A stretch of DNA of 34,845 nucleotides from an uncultured Bacilli bacterium (GTDB lineage: Bacteria; Bacillota_I; Bacilli_A; RF39; UBA660), in the NCBI GenBank assembly GCA_947632275.1, contig CANROR010000003.1, positions 1 to 34,845 of the forward strand. Reading direction: 5' to 3'. Positions 8,338 through 15,515 of the stretch are shown here, one piece after another. The notes beneath the pieces are model-generated. The model did not search any database, was not told where the DNA came from, and saw only the letters and a list, made by a program, of their open reading frames with translations. A program made the position numbers and the translations under genes. Positions within the stretch are counted from its first letter, which is position 1. Every line of letters begins with the position of its first letter.

Positions 8338-9363
8338 TTAAGATTTATTTTTTCGTTTAATTTTTAGAGATAAGAAAATTAAGATTAAAACTAATAAAAT
8401 AAAAAGAGCATAGATGAAGGTATTATAAATAATCATAATTAAATTAAAGTGATTTTCGACAAATAAGGTGGTAAATAATGCAATAATAATTAGCCAAAGG
8501 GAAGGGTAAAAATTATTGCCTTTACTTAAATTTTTTAAGCGATTCATAACTAAAGACATACTGATAAATAAGTCTCCTAACCAAATAAAGGCTAAAATAT
8601 TTTCCACATTTTCAAAAAAACGAAAGAATTCGATTTTGCGAAGAATGGCATATTCGGGATAACTAAACATGCGAACTAGGGTATCTCCTAAAACGGAAGT
8701 GATATTAACAATCACAAAAATGGTCGTGATAGTGCCAATTAAATAATTGCCGAGAGCTTCTTTAAAAGAAATTTTTTCATCGATAAGTAAAAGAAAAGGG
8801 GTAATTGATAAAGTAGCATAAAATAAAGCTCCTAAGATAATTTTGCCAAACGAAGTCGTATAAATAGGTAAAAAGAAACTTAGTTCCGCGGCATCAGTTA
8901 AAAGCAAAATTTTGATAATAGTTACAATTAAACAAAGGGGAAAAATTATTTGGGCTACGCGGCCCACGCATTTTAACCCTTTACTTGTAATATAGATAAG
9001 TAATAAAACAATCGGTGCACAAATTAAAAAGGATGGAGTATGGGATAAATAATAAGCCGAAACCAGTGTCGATAAAAATAAAATATTAACTAAAAGCATT
9101 AAAGTATAAAGGAAAAAGAAAAGCATTTTTAAGAAAATATTGCTAAAAGTTTTCTGTTGGCAAAAATTATTTAAATTGCTCGGCATTTTATTCGAACAAT
9201 AATTAATAATATAAAGAAATATAATACCTAAAAGAACTCCTAAAAGGGCACTTATCCATGCATCTTTGCCACATAAAGCAAAAATATTAGACATTCCCCC
9301 ACCTAAAAATAAGGCTCTTGTTAAGAAAAAACTGACTGATCGATTTTGATTTTTAGTTAGCAT
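8338..9363 (-). CDS. Spore germination permease, GerAB/GerB family
   Basis: Inner-membrane B subunit of a germinant receptor, from the APC-type transporter fold, expected in the spore inner membrane. From the ATG at 9363 it has 341 residues and about ten predicted membrane helices, with the family-like N-terminal SFFLTRALFLGGGMS and GKDAWISALLG. I choose 9363 because AGGTGG lies five bases before it; upstream in-frame ATGs at 9375 and 9411 are inside gerAC and have no such site. The start overlaps the gerAC stop by 11 bases. It is the third gene of a gerAA-gerAC-gerAB operon and runs toward rpmB with no clear terminator between. The germinant cannot be predicted. Confidence 0.85.
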   Translation of the reverse strand: MLTKNQNRSVSFFLTRALFLGGGMSNIFALCGKDAWISALLGVLLGIIFLYIINYCSNKMPSNLNNFCQQKTFSNIFLKMLFFFLYTLMLLVNILFLSTLVSAYYLSHTPSFLICAPIVLLLIYITSKGLKCVGRVAQIIFPLCLIVTIIKILLLTDAAELSFFLPIYTTSFGKIILGALFYATLSITPFLLLIDEKISFKEALGNYLIGTITTIFVIVNITSVLGDTLVRMFSYPEYAILRKIEFFRFFENVENILAFIWLGDLFISMSLVMNRLKNLSKGNNFYPSLWLIIIALFTTLFVENHFNLIMIIYNTFIYALFILLVLILIFLSLKIKRKNKS

Positions 9364-10423
9364 CTTCCACCTCATAAATGATTCCTTTTTTATTGATATT
9401 AAATTGGACATCGCTATTAATTTTTAGACTTTGCCAAAGTTTTTTATTTTTATCGCGGGTATGAATGTAATAATTTTCGCCTAAATGCAAGATATCACTT
9501 TTGGTCGATTGTAATTTTTGAATAAACTCCGTAATTTGATTATTTAAAACATAGTAAAAAGTATCTTCAATTTTCCTTAAGGTAGCACTATCCTTTAAAT
9601 TAAAATTAGGTTGATTTTCTAAGACTTCCGCTTTTACTTTGCCACTTACTTTAATTTCGTGATTATCGACCGTTATTTTAATATCGGAAGCCATAATTGA
9701 ATTAGCAAAAAGTTTGCCATCGTAATCATAATTAATTAAAAAATTGTTGGTTTCATTATTAATTAAATTAAGTAAAGCCGTATCTTCTTTGGGAAGTTTG
9801 GCGACCATTTTATAACCGGAAAAGATAGCAAGGTCTTGTACCTTTATTTTATCTTTATTAATATCAATAATAGATATCGCGGCATCTTGGCCAAAAGATA
9901 AAATTTCTTGGGCCATATTAATATACTTTTTTTTAAGAATAAAACTGCCACTGTATTTGTCGGCATCAATAGCATTATTGATACTGCTACTAACGACGGC
10001 TAAAGATTCACTAGTTTTGGCGAGTAACTCTTTCGGATTTTCATTAATAATGACATTTAAAGTTTCCCGAATATTTTCGTTTCGCAGTAGATAATCTAAA
10101 ATATCTTCCATATGGTTTTGGGCCACTTCTTCACTTAAAACTAAAAGGTCGGCATGGGAATAGTAGCCGCGTTTTGGAATAGCATCGCTCGTAAGTTCTA
10201 AAGCCACGGGAAAACTTTTATTTTTCTCGGTTATCGTATAAGATTTGGTATTGGCTGCTTCTTTATCGACATTATTACTAATAACCTCATAAGTTATGAC
10301 ATATTCCTCGTCTTGATAATCAATGCCGATACCAATCACAATAGCTCGATCATTTAGTTCATAATAATCGTAACAACCGCCTAAAGTTAAAAGAAAAAAC
10401 ATTAAAATAATTATTTTTTTCAT
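9353..10423 (-). CDS. Spore germination lipoprotein, GerAC/Ger(x)C family
   Basis: Lipid-anchored C subunit of a germinant receptor. It has 356 residues. The signal peptide ends in a lipobox, LGGC at residues 14-17, giving the mature start CYDYYELNDRAIVIGIGID, a clear match to the CWDxxELND-type opening of Ger(x)C proteins. The rest is soluble and mixed alpha/beta, with the C-terminal domain ending YIHTRDKNKKLWQ and EVEDAN. AAGGAG lies eight bases before the ATG, and the ATG overlaps the gerAA stop by four bases. The gene order A-C-B differs from the A-B-C order of B. subtilis gerA but occurs in other clostridia and bacilli. Confidence 0.9.
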   Translation of the reverse strand: MKKIIILMFFLLTLGGCYDYYELNDRAIVIGIGIDYQDEEYVITYEVISNNVDKEAANTKSYTITEKNKSFPVALELTSDAIPKRGYYSHADLLVLSEEVAQNHMEDILDYLLRNENIRETLNVIINENPKELLAKTSESLAVVSSSINNAIDADKYSGSFILKKKYINMAQEILSFGQDAAISIIDINKDKIKVQDLAIFSGYKMVAKLPKEDTALLNLINNETNNFLINYDYDGKLFANSIMASDIKITVDNHEIKVSGKVKAEVLENQPNFNLKDSATLRKIEDTFYYVLNNQITEFIQKLQSTKSDILHLGENYYIHTRDKNKKLWQSLKINSDVQFNINKKGIIYEVEDAN

Positions 10424-11850
10424 TGGTTTTCTCCTTGTTTAATGATATTTTTACGCGTTAAAGCTTTACTACGCTTCCGGTCTTTCGTAATCGGACTTTT
10501 AATAACCGTATTTTGAAAATATTCTTTATCAAAAGGGGCAATCGGTAAAAAGTAAGGTTTCGAAAATGTGTCGATACTACAAATATAAATAAGAAAATAA
10601 ATAAAGGCTAGGAATAAACCATAAAGGCCAAAGATGGCCGAAGCAAATAGAAAAATATAAGTAAAGAGCCGCATCGCATTACTAATTTCTAAATCTGTGA
10701 AGGTTAGGGAAGCAATAAAAGTAATGGCAACTACAATAATGATAATCGGAGAAACTAAGCCAGCTTCAACCGATGCTTGGCCTAAAATGATAGCACCAAG
10801 AATAGAAATGGAAGAACCAAAGGAAGAAGGAAAACGGAGATCACTTTCTTTTAAAATATCGCAAACAATTAACATTAAAATGGTTTCGACAATCAAAGGA
10901 AAAGGGACACCTTCGCGTTGAATGGCAAAATTAATGAGTAAATCCATGGGAATAGATTCAGGATTATAACAGAGGAGGGCATTAAAAAAAGCCGGCGTAA
11001 TAATGCCAATGAAAAAGATAATTAAACGTAAAATTTTTAAAAAATTAATATTGTTGCTTTTGGTATAATTGTCGGAAATCGGATTTAAAAAATCAATAAA
11101 AAAGGCCGGAATGATTAAAACAAAAGGGGAAGTATCAATAACTAAAACAATTTTGCCACGCAAAAGTTCAATTACGGCATCATCCGGCCGTTCACTATAT
11201 TTAATTGTTGGGAAAACGGTTTTGTTTTCATTATCGAGTAAAAACGAAATTGAAGAAGAATCGACAATGCCATCAATGTCTATTTGCTCTAATTTTTTTA
11301 AGACTTTTTGGACTAATTTTTCTTCGGTAACGTCATCAATATATAAAACCCCGACCGCCGTATTCGTTAAGCGCCCCACGAAACGATTTTCAATTTTTAA
11401 ATGACTGGATTTAATTCGTCTTTTAATTAAACCAATATTTGTTTGATAATTTTCGGTAAAAGCATCCTTGGGACCATTGATGGCCGTTTGGACTTCATTC
11501 GGGGCAATACTTCTTGTTAGTTCGGCTTTGGTTTCAATGGCTAAAATTAAATTATCTAAAATTACACAAGTAAAACCATTAGTTAAATAATATTCAATTT
11601 CATCTAATTTTTTAACTGTTTTTTGATTGGGGCCAGCTAAAAAGTTATTTAAATTATTTTTTCTTAAATATTGTTGATTTTCTTTGTTAGTTAAAGGTTT
11701 TAAAATATAATCGTTTACTTGAGCACTACTACATAAGGTTTCAATAAAAACAACATAAATAGTTTTAAAAAGATTAAGTTTTATTTCTTTAATATCTAAA
11801 TCGGGAGTTTGACTAAATTCTTTTTTTATTCGCGTAATTATTTTGTTCAT
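10420..11850 (-). CDS. Spore germination receptor subunit GerAA
   Basis: A subunit of a germinant receptor. From the ATG at 11850 it has 476 residues: a soluble N-terminal domain to about 245, then a membrane part with about five helices (from VLVIDTSPFVLIIPAFFIDF onward), including PLIVETILMLIVCDILKESD and a basic C-terminus. The highly conserved REGVPFP lies before the ETILM helix. I choose 11850 over the in-frame ATG at 11901: GGTGAGG precedes 11850, no ribosome site precedes 11901, and 11901 falls inside the opposite-strand promoter of the glycosyltransferase. First gene of the ger operon. I could not find a convincing forespore (sigma-G) promoter upstream. Confidence 0.92.
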   Translation of the reverse strand: MNKIITRIKKEFSQTPDLDIKEIKLNLFKTIYVVFIETLCSSAQVNDYILKPLTNKENQQYLRKNNLNNFLAGPNQKTVKKLDEIEYYLTNGFTCVILDNLILAIETKAELTRSIAPNEVQTAINGPKDAFTENYQTNIGLIKRRIKSSHLKIENRFVGRLTNTAVGVLYIDDVTEEKLVQKVLKKLEQIDIDGIVDSSSISFLLDNENKTVFPTIKYSERPDDAVIELLRGKIVLVIDTSPFVLIIPAFFIDFLNPISDNYTKSNNINFLKILRLIIFFIGIITPAFFNALLCYNPESIPMDLLINFAIQREGVPFPLIVETILMLIVCDILKESDLRFPSSFGSSISILGAIILGQASVEAGLVSPIIIIVVAITFIASLTFTDLEISNAMRLFTYIFLFASAIFGLYGLFLAFIYFLIYICSIDTFSKPYFLPIAPFDKEYFQNTVIKSPITKDRKRSKALTRKNIIKQGENQ

Positions 11851-11895
11851 ATCCTCACCATTAGTATTATTACCAATATTTGGTAGGTTATGTAT

Positions 11896-11924
11896 TTGCA
11901 TTTGGTTTTTATTGATGTTATACT
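11896..11924 (+). promoter_or_regulatory. Promoter of the TagA/WecG glycosyltransferase gene
   Basis: TTGCAT (11896-11901), a 17-base spacer, and TATACT (11919-11924) with an extended -10 TGT in front. Transcription would begin near 11931, with GGGGTG before the ATG at 11954. Confidence 0.7.
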
Positions 11925-11953
11925 TTAAACAAGTTTAGTATTTGGGGTGAAAA

Positions 11954-12673
11954 ATGAAAAAATATTTTGCAAAATTATTTAAAAACAGTAAAGCTGATTT
12001 TTATAAGTTAGTAACTAAGACAATAGATAAAGAAGAAAAAATGTTTATTATTACGGCCAATCCGGAAACTTTTAGTTGGGGAAGTAAAGATGAAGTGGTC
12101 GATAAAATGCTTTTAGATAATAAAACAACCATTATTCCCGATGGCATAAGTATTGTTCGGGCGGCCAAAATGTTGGACTTTCCTATTAAAGAAAGAATCA
12201 CGGGTGTTGATTTAGCTATTTTTCTTTTAGAATATGCAAATAAAAAAGGATTAAAGGTAGCATTTTTAGGTGCCACTAGCGAAGTTCAAAAATTATTAAA
12301 AGCAAAAATAGCTTTAGATTATCCTCACATAAAGATTGTAGCCAGTGGCGATGGCTATAAAACGGACCGCGATAAATTTATGAACGATTTAAAGAAAAAA
12401 GATGTTGATATTGTTTTTGTAGCCTTAGGGATTCCAGTGCAAGAAAAATTAATTTATGAATATTATTCCCAATTTAAAAAAGGCATCTTTGTTGGGGTCG
12501 GTGGTTCTTTAGATGTAATAAGTGGCTCTAAAAAAAGAGCACCCAAATTATTTATCAAATTACATGCCGAATGGTTATATCGTTTAATTAAAGAACCGAA
12601 AAGAATAGGGCGCTTTTATCAAAATAATATTAAATTTATGTTTAAAATAATGAAAATGAAAAAAAATAAATAA
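11954..12673 (+). CDS. WecG/TagA/CpsF-family glycosyltransferase
   Basis: A 239-residue GT26 enzyme. Members add N-acetylmannosamine (TagA, the committed step of wall teichoic acid) or a related sugar to a polyprenol-linked GlcNAc at the inner membrane face. Visible marks are ANPETF, IPDGISIVRAAKML with D63 at the place of the catalytic Asp, TGVDLAIFLL, VAFLGAT, VFVALGIPVQEKLI and FVGVGGSLDVISG. A C-terminal basic tail (LHAEWLYRLIKEPKRIGRF) helps membrane docking in this family. It has its own promoter and stands apart from other surface genes; the TagGH-like exporter is 10 kb downstream. Whether the acceptor is teichoic acid linkage unit or another lipid-linked sugar cannot be told. Confidence 0.88.
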   Translation: MKKYFAKLFKNSKADFYKLVTKTIDKEEKMFIITANPETFSWGSKDEVVDKMLLDNKTTIIPDGISIVRAAKMLDFPIKERITGVDLAIFLLEYANKKGLKVAFLGATSEVQKLLKAKIALDYPHIKIVASGDGYKTDRDKFMNDLKKKDVDIVFVALGIPVQEKLIYEYYSQFKKGIFVGVGGSLDVISGSKKRAPKLFIKLHAEWLYRLIKEPKRIGRFYQNNIKFMFKIMKMKKNK

Positions 12674-12707
12674 AGTAAATTTAATATAATACTTTATTTA
12701 TTTTTTT
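12660..12707. terminator. Bidirectional terminator between glycosyltransferase and yafQ
   Basis: AAATAAATAAAGTA (12664-12677) pairs perfectly with its complement at 12690-12703 around a 12-base loop. Flanking A and T runs lengthen the stem to about 18 bp and give U-runs in both directions. It overlaps the glycosyltransferase stop codon and the end of yafQ. Confidence 0.75.
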
Positions 12708-12991
12708 AAAATGTTGGAATGACTACCTGTACTAATTAATAATAAAATCAAATTAGCGTCATTATATTTGTATATTAAAACCCAGTCTGGTTCAATATGA
12801 CAATCTCTACAATTTTTAAATTTTTTATTGTTGTACAATGCATGATCTTTAAATTTAGAATCTAAAGGCTTTTTTTGTGAAAGAATATCTACTATATATA
12901 ATAATTTATCTATGTCTTTACCTTGCTTGATGACTTTTTTTAGAGCTTGTTTAAAATTTTTAGAATATTTTATACGATATTTAATCGTCAT
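12698..12991 (-). CDS. yafQ: Type II toxin, YafQ (RelE superfamily) mRNA interferase
   Basis: A 97-residue toxin of the RelE/ParE fold that cuts ribosome-bound mRNA. The C-terminal half matches YafQ: DHAL with H50, CRDCHIEPDWVLIY with H65, D69 and W70, and STGSHSNIL with H91. These line up in order with the H50, H63, D67, W68 and H87 active-site residues of E. coli YafQ. The ATG overlaps the last 11 bases of the antitoxin gene upstream, the usual coupling of RelB-YafQ pairs. All key residues are intact, so it is probably active. Confidence 0.92.
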   Translation of the reverse strand: MTIKYRIKYSKNFKQALKKVIKQGKDIDKLLYIVDILSQKKPLDSKFKDHALYNNKKFKNCRDCHIEPDWVLIYKYNDANLILLLISTGSHSNILKK

Positions 12992-13289
12992 TTAATAAAG
13001 CCTTTTTTAAATCATTTACATTATCGTAGCTCTTATACTCATCTAAATGTTTTTCCATATAAGCAAGTTCTTTTGCTGAATCTTCAAGTTCTTTTTCGGT
13101 AAAATATTTAAGTAAATCATCATCTTTAGGTAATGCAACATCAAAAGGAATTCCACCATGCATTATTACTTGTTTAATTGTCATGTTTATTAAGCCACTC
13201 ATACTAACACCTAATTTTTGTAATATGGCTGTAACTTTTTCTTTATCCTTTGTGTCCATTTGAACACTTATAGTGGTGGTTAATGCCAT
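12981..13289 (-). CDS. Type II antitoxin, RelB/DinJ family
   Basis: A 102-residue antitoxin partner of YafQ. The N-terminus TTTISVQMDTKDKEK forms a ribbon-helix-helix DNA-binding fold with KLGVSMSGLINMTIKQV; the C-terminal part would wrap the toxin. IPFDV is a typical RelB/DinJ phrase. I choose the ATG at 13289: AAAGAAAGTGAG lies nine bases before it, and the transcript from the promoter at 13315-13343 would begin near 13308, which rules out an in-frame start further upstream. Autorepression by the RelB-YafQ complex is expected from the family. Confidence 0.88.
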   Translation of the reverse strand: MALTTTISVQMDTKDKEKVTAILQKLGVSMSGLINMTIKQVIMHGGIPFDVALPKDDDLLKYFTEKELEDSAKELAYMEKHLDEYKSYDNVNDLKKALLNDD

Positions 13290-13314
13290 AAAATTCATCT
13301 CACTTTCTTTAAAA

Positions 13315-13343
13315 AGAATACCATTTATTATATATTTTGTCAA
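13315..13343 (-). promoter_or_regulatory. Promoter of the relB-yafQ pair
   Basis: On the minus strand: TTGACA (13338-13343), 17 bases, TATTCT (13315-13320) with TGG before it (extended -10). The leader to the relB ATG would be about 20 bases. Confidence 0.75.
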
Positions 13344-13403
13344 TAATAATTACATAATTCTTATATAATTATTATATGTATTTACCTTAAAATTATGCAT
13401 AAA

Positions 13404-13435
13404 AAATTCTTATTTTGGGATAAATTTAAGAATTT
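13404..13435 (-). terminator. Terminator of the lone relB
   Basis: AAATTCTTA and TAAGAATTT (13404-13412 and 13427-13435) form a 9-bp stem; on the minus strand it is followed by a run of Ts (A-run at 13401-13406 on the plus strand). It ends the lone relB transcript ten bases after the stop codon. Confidence 0.65.
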
Positions 13436-13444
13436 AAATATAAG

Positions 13445-13732
13445 TTATTTTAATAAATCTTCAAAAAGTTTATCTACACTGTTATATCCTTTATATTTTC
13501 CCGGATGTTTTTTAATTTTTTCCGCTTCTTTTAAAGCACTTAGTAGCTTTTTACTAGGTTTATTTTCATGAATTTCAAAAGGTATTGCTTGTTCTTTAAT
13601 ACTTTGAGTTAAAAATACATTTATAGCAGTATTCATACTAAGTCCAAGTCTTTGGAAAAGATTTTCTGCTTCTTTTTTTAAATTACTATCAATTTTAAGA
13701 CTTAGATTAGTTGTTTTTGGCATATTTTCCAT
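13445..13732 (-). CDS. Lone RelB/DinJ-family antitoxin
   Basis: A 95-residue RelB/DinJ-like protein: ribbon-helix-helix part TNLSLKIDSNLKKEAENLF followed by LGLSMNTAINVFLTQSIK, then AIPFEI, and a basic C-terminal toxin-binding region. No toxin gene follows it; it ends in its own terminator and the next gene is the other relB. AAGAAAGTGAG lies six bases before the ATG, the same leader motif as in front of the paired relB. The two antitoxins share plan and spacing but little exact sequence. Possible roles: a relic of a lost pair, an anti-addiction antitoxin, or a regulator. Its consensus promoter argues that it is expressed. Confidence 0.85.
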   Translation of the reverse strand: MENMPKTTNLSLKIDSNLKKEAENLFQRLGLSMNTAINVFLTQSIKEQAIPFEIHENKPSKKLLSALKEAEKIKKHPGKYKGYNSVDKLFEDLLK

Positions 13733-13755
13733 ATATTTCTCACTTTCTTGTTTAA

Positions 13756-13784
13756 ATTATAAAAAGTGCTTGAATTATTGTCAA
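13756..13784 (-). promoter_or_regulatory. Full-consensus promoter of the lone relB
   Basis: On the minus strand: TTGACA (13779-13784), exactly 17 bases, TATAAT (13756-13761). Both hexamers match the sigma-A consensus in all positions. The leader to the ATG at 13732 is about 17 bases. Confidence 0.85.
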
Positions 13785-13806
13785 CAGATTTATGACAAAA
13801 ATAAAT

Positions 13807-13841
13807 AAAAATTCCTAATTTCGACAAATTTAGGAATTTTT
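13807..13841. terminator. Hairpin between lone relB and spoIIGA
   Basis: AAAAATTCCTAA (13807-13818) pairs with TTAGGAATTTTT (13830-13841), 12 bp with an 11-base loop. A-runs and T-runs flank it on both sides, so it could act in either direction. It separates the divergent relB and spoIIGA. The loop holds a Spo0A box. Confidence 0.55.
13820..13826 (-). promoter_or_regulatory. Perfect Spo0A box upstream of spoIIGA
   Basis: TTCGACA on the plus strand is the reverse complement of TGTCGAA, the core Spo0A-binding box; the flanks extend the match to TTTGTCGAAAT. It lies 44 bases before the chosen spoIIGA start. In B. subtilis the spoIIG promoter is sigma-A dependent with an unusually long spacer and is activated by phosphorylated Spo0A. 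Here GATAAT (13851-13856) is the best -10 candidate, but the -35 is unclear. Confidence 0.6.
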
Positions 13842-13869
13842 ATTTGCTAAGATAATCAGGGTGATAAAA

Positions 13870-14658
13870 GTGACTATATATCTTGATGTCGTTTTTTTCT
13901 TAAATTTATGTTATGATTTTTTGCTTTTAATAACTGTGGATATGACTTTAAAAAGAAAGGTTTTATTGCGAAGAATAATTTTGGCTAGTTTAATTGGGGC
14001 CTTATCTCTGGTACTTTTGTTTATTCCCTTGAATCAATATCTTTTATTTTTCTTTAAGATTCTCGTAAGTATAATTATGGTTCTAGTGGCATATGGTTAT
14101 AAAGATATAAAATATACCTTTAATAATTTATTTTATCTTTATATGTGTAGTGTCATTCTAGGAGGTTTTTTATATCTACTTAATAATGAATTTAGTTTAC
14201 ATCAATATGGTTTGGTTTTTGTTAATGATGGTTTAAGTATTAATTATTTAGTTTTATTAATTTTAGCGCCTTTAATATTGGGAGCCTATATTTATCAAAA
14301 TAAAAAAATTAAGAAAATTTATAATTATATTTATGAAGTTAAAATTGTATTAAAAGATCAAAAAGAAGTAAAATGTCAGGGTTTTTTAGACTCGGGAAAT
14401 AAATTAAAAGATCCGATCACGAATAAATATATTATTTTGGTCGAACAAGAAAAGCTAAAAGAAATAAAGGCTAATCCGATTTATGTGCCGTATAAAGCTT
14501 TAAATAAAGAAGGATTACTCGAATGTTTTAAAATTAATTATTTAGAAATTGAGAATCAAAAATTTACGAATTATTTAGTGGGTATCTCGACTACCAAATT
14601 TAATATTGATGGAGTGAGTTGCTTACTTAATAATAAATTATTGGAGGATCTATGTTAA
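13870..14658 (+). CDS. spoIIGA: Sigma-E processing peptidase SpoIIGA
   Basis: Membrane aspartic protease that cuts pro-sigma-E in the mother cell after a signal (SpoIIR) from the forespore. From the GTG at 13870 it has 262 residues: five membrane helices to about 150, then a cytoplasmic protease half with the catalytic motif FLDSGNKLKDP (D174). I prefer 13870 to the GTG at 13861: GGTGAT lies five bases before it, and the protein then begins MTIYLDVVFFLNLCYDFLLL, matching the usual MKIYLDV start. It overlaps sigE by seven bases, the standard spoIIG arrangement. A Spo0A box lies upstream. Confidence 0.92.
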   Translation: MTIYLDVVFFLNLCYDFLLLITVDMTLKRKVLLRRIILASLIGALSLVLLFIPLNQYLLFFFKILVSIIMVLVAYGYKDIKYTFNNLFYLYMCSVILGGFLYLLNNEFSLHQYGLVFVNDGLSINYLVLLILAPLILGAYIYQNKKIKKIYNYIYEVKIVLKDQKEVKCQGFLDSGNKLKDPITNKYIILVEQEKLKEIKANPIYVPYKALNKEGLLECFKINYLEIENQKFTNYLVGISTTKFNIDGVSCLLNNKLLEDLC

Positions 14659-15332
14659 AAAAATTACTTTTATACTTAAAAGGGAAGTATGCGGAAGTTT
14701 TCTTTGTCGGGGCGACGGATAAATTGCCACCACCTTTATCGAAAGAAAAGGAACTAGCTTATTTAATTAAAGCCCAACAAGGCGATATCGAAGCCCGAAA
14801 TATTTTAATTGAACATAATTTAAGATTGGTTGTATTCTTAGCTAAAAAGTATGAAAATACAACTTATGATATCGAAGACTTAGTTTCCATTGGTTCGATT
14901 GGTTTAATTAAAGGCATAAATACTTATAAAATAGATAAAAATATTAAACTTGCCACTTATGCTTCTCGTTGTATCAGTAATGAAATCTTAATGTTTTTAA
15001 GAAAAAATAAACGTAGAAAAACGGAAGTTTCTTTAGAAGAAACTTTAAATTATGATGCCGATGGCAACGAACTTCATTTAGAAGATATTTTAGGAACGGA
15101 TACAGAACTTGTTCCCAATATGTATGAAGAAGTGGTCGATAAAGAATATTTAGCCAAAGAAATATCTTCGTTAAATAAACGAGATAAACAAATAATGATG
15201 TTACGATATGGCTTAAATAATGGTAAAGAGTATACGCAGAAAGAAGTAGCCGAAATGTTAGGCATTTCGCAAAGTTATATTTCGCGGATTGAAAAGAAAG
15301 TAATCAAAAAATTAAAACAATTAATGCAATAG
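14652..15332 (+). CDS. sigE: Mother-cell sporulation sigma factor SigE (pro-form)
   Basis: RNA polymerase sigma factor for early mother-cell genes, made as an inactive precursor. It has 226 residues. The first 25 or so, MLKKLLLYLKGKYAEVFFVG, are the hydrophobic-basic pro-sequence; the cleavage neighbourhood EVFFVGATDKLPPPLS matches that of B. subtilis pro-sigma-E. Region 2 (NLRLVVFLAKKYENT, DLVSIGSIGLIKGI, YASRCISNEILMFLRK) and region 4 (QKEVAEMLGISQSYISRIEK) are complete. GGAGG lies four bases before the ATG. In Bacillus and many clostridia sigG follows directly; here a terminator and an ATPase gene follow instead. Confidence 0.95.
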   Translation: MLKKLLLYLKGKYAEVFFVGATDKLPPPLSKEKELAYLIKAQQGDIEARNILIEHNLRLVVFLAKKYENTTYDIEDLVSIGSIGLIKGINTYKIDKNIKLATYASRCISNEILMFLRKNKRRKTEVSLEETLNYDADGNELHLEDILGTDTELVPNMYEEVVDKEYLAKEISSLNKRDKQIMMLRYGLNNGKEYTQKEVAEMLGISQSYISRIEKKVIKKLKQLMQ

Positions 15333-15334
15333 TT

Positions 15335-15387
15335 ATCGTAATAAATTGGCAAAATATTGAAAAAATTACGCCATGGCGTAATTTTTT
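15335..15387 (+). repeat. 53-base direct repeat, left copy, with terminator
   Basis: Begins three bases after the sigE stop and matches 16793-16845 in 50 of 53 positions. Its last half is a perfect palindromic terminator, stem AAAAATTACGCC at 15361-15372 and its complement at 15375-15386, followed by further Ts. The first 24 bases are not part of the hairpin, so the similarity is more than a shared terminator shape. Confidence 0.9.
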
Positions 15388-15388
15388 T
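15361..15388 (+). terminator. Terminator of spoIIGA-sigE
   Basis: 12-bp stem with GCC/GGC at the tip, A-run on the left and seven Ts on the right (15382-15388). The symmetry means it could act in both directions. Confidence 0.85.
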
Positions 15389-15397
15389 ATTTTATTT

Positions 15398-15460
15398 GGT
15401 ACAAATCATAAAACAAAAACGGTACAAATCATAAAGTAAAAATGGTACAAAATATAAAAT
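15398..15460 (+). repeat. Three tandem 23-base repeats upstream of the ATPase gene
   Basis: GGTACAAATCATAAA followed by a short A-rich spacer occurs at 15398-15420 and 15421-15443; a third, shorter copy (GGTACAAAATATAAAAT) is at 15444-15460. The period is exactly 23 bases, about two helical turns. The array ends five bases before the -35 hexamer. It looks like a multi-site operator or binding array. Confidence 0.85.
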
Positions 15461-15465
15461 GATTA

Positions 15466-15494
15466 TTTACATTATTATAAAATTACGTTATAAT
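15466..15494 (+). promoter_or_regulatory. Promoter of the ATPase/DUF4143 gene
   Basis: TTTACA (15466-15471), a 17-base spacer and TATAAT (15489-15494). GGAGG at 15501-15505 precedes the ATG at 15516. The tandem repeats lie directly upstream. Confidence 0.75.
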
Positions 15495-15515
15495 TAAATT
15501 GGAGGAAAATTAAGT

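Noticed and set aside
10697..11404. Plus-strand open frames opposite gerAA
   Set aside because: Shadows of the well-supported GerAA coding sequence.
11872..11884. Palindrome ACCAATATTTGGT between the divergent gerAA and glycosyltransferase genes
   Set aside because: Short and AT-rich; no second copy nearby, so not reported as an operator.
11851..11950. Forespore sigma-G promoter for the ger operon
   Set aside because: I searched for a GnATR/CATnnTA pair at 17-18 bases and found only single half matches.
15398..15460. Possible CRISPR array
   Set aside because: The repeats are contiguous with no unique spacers of regular length, and no cas genes are near.
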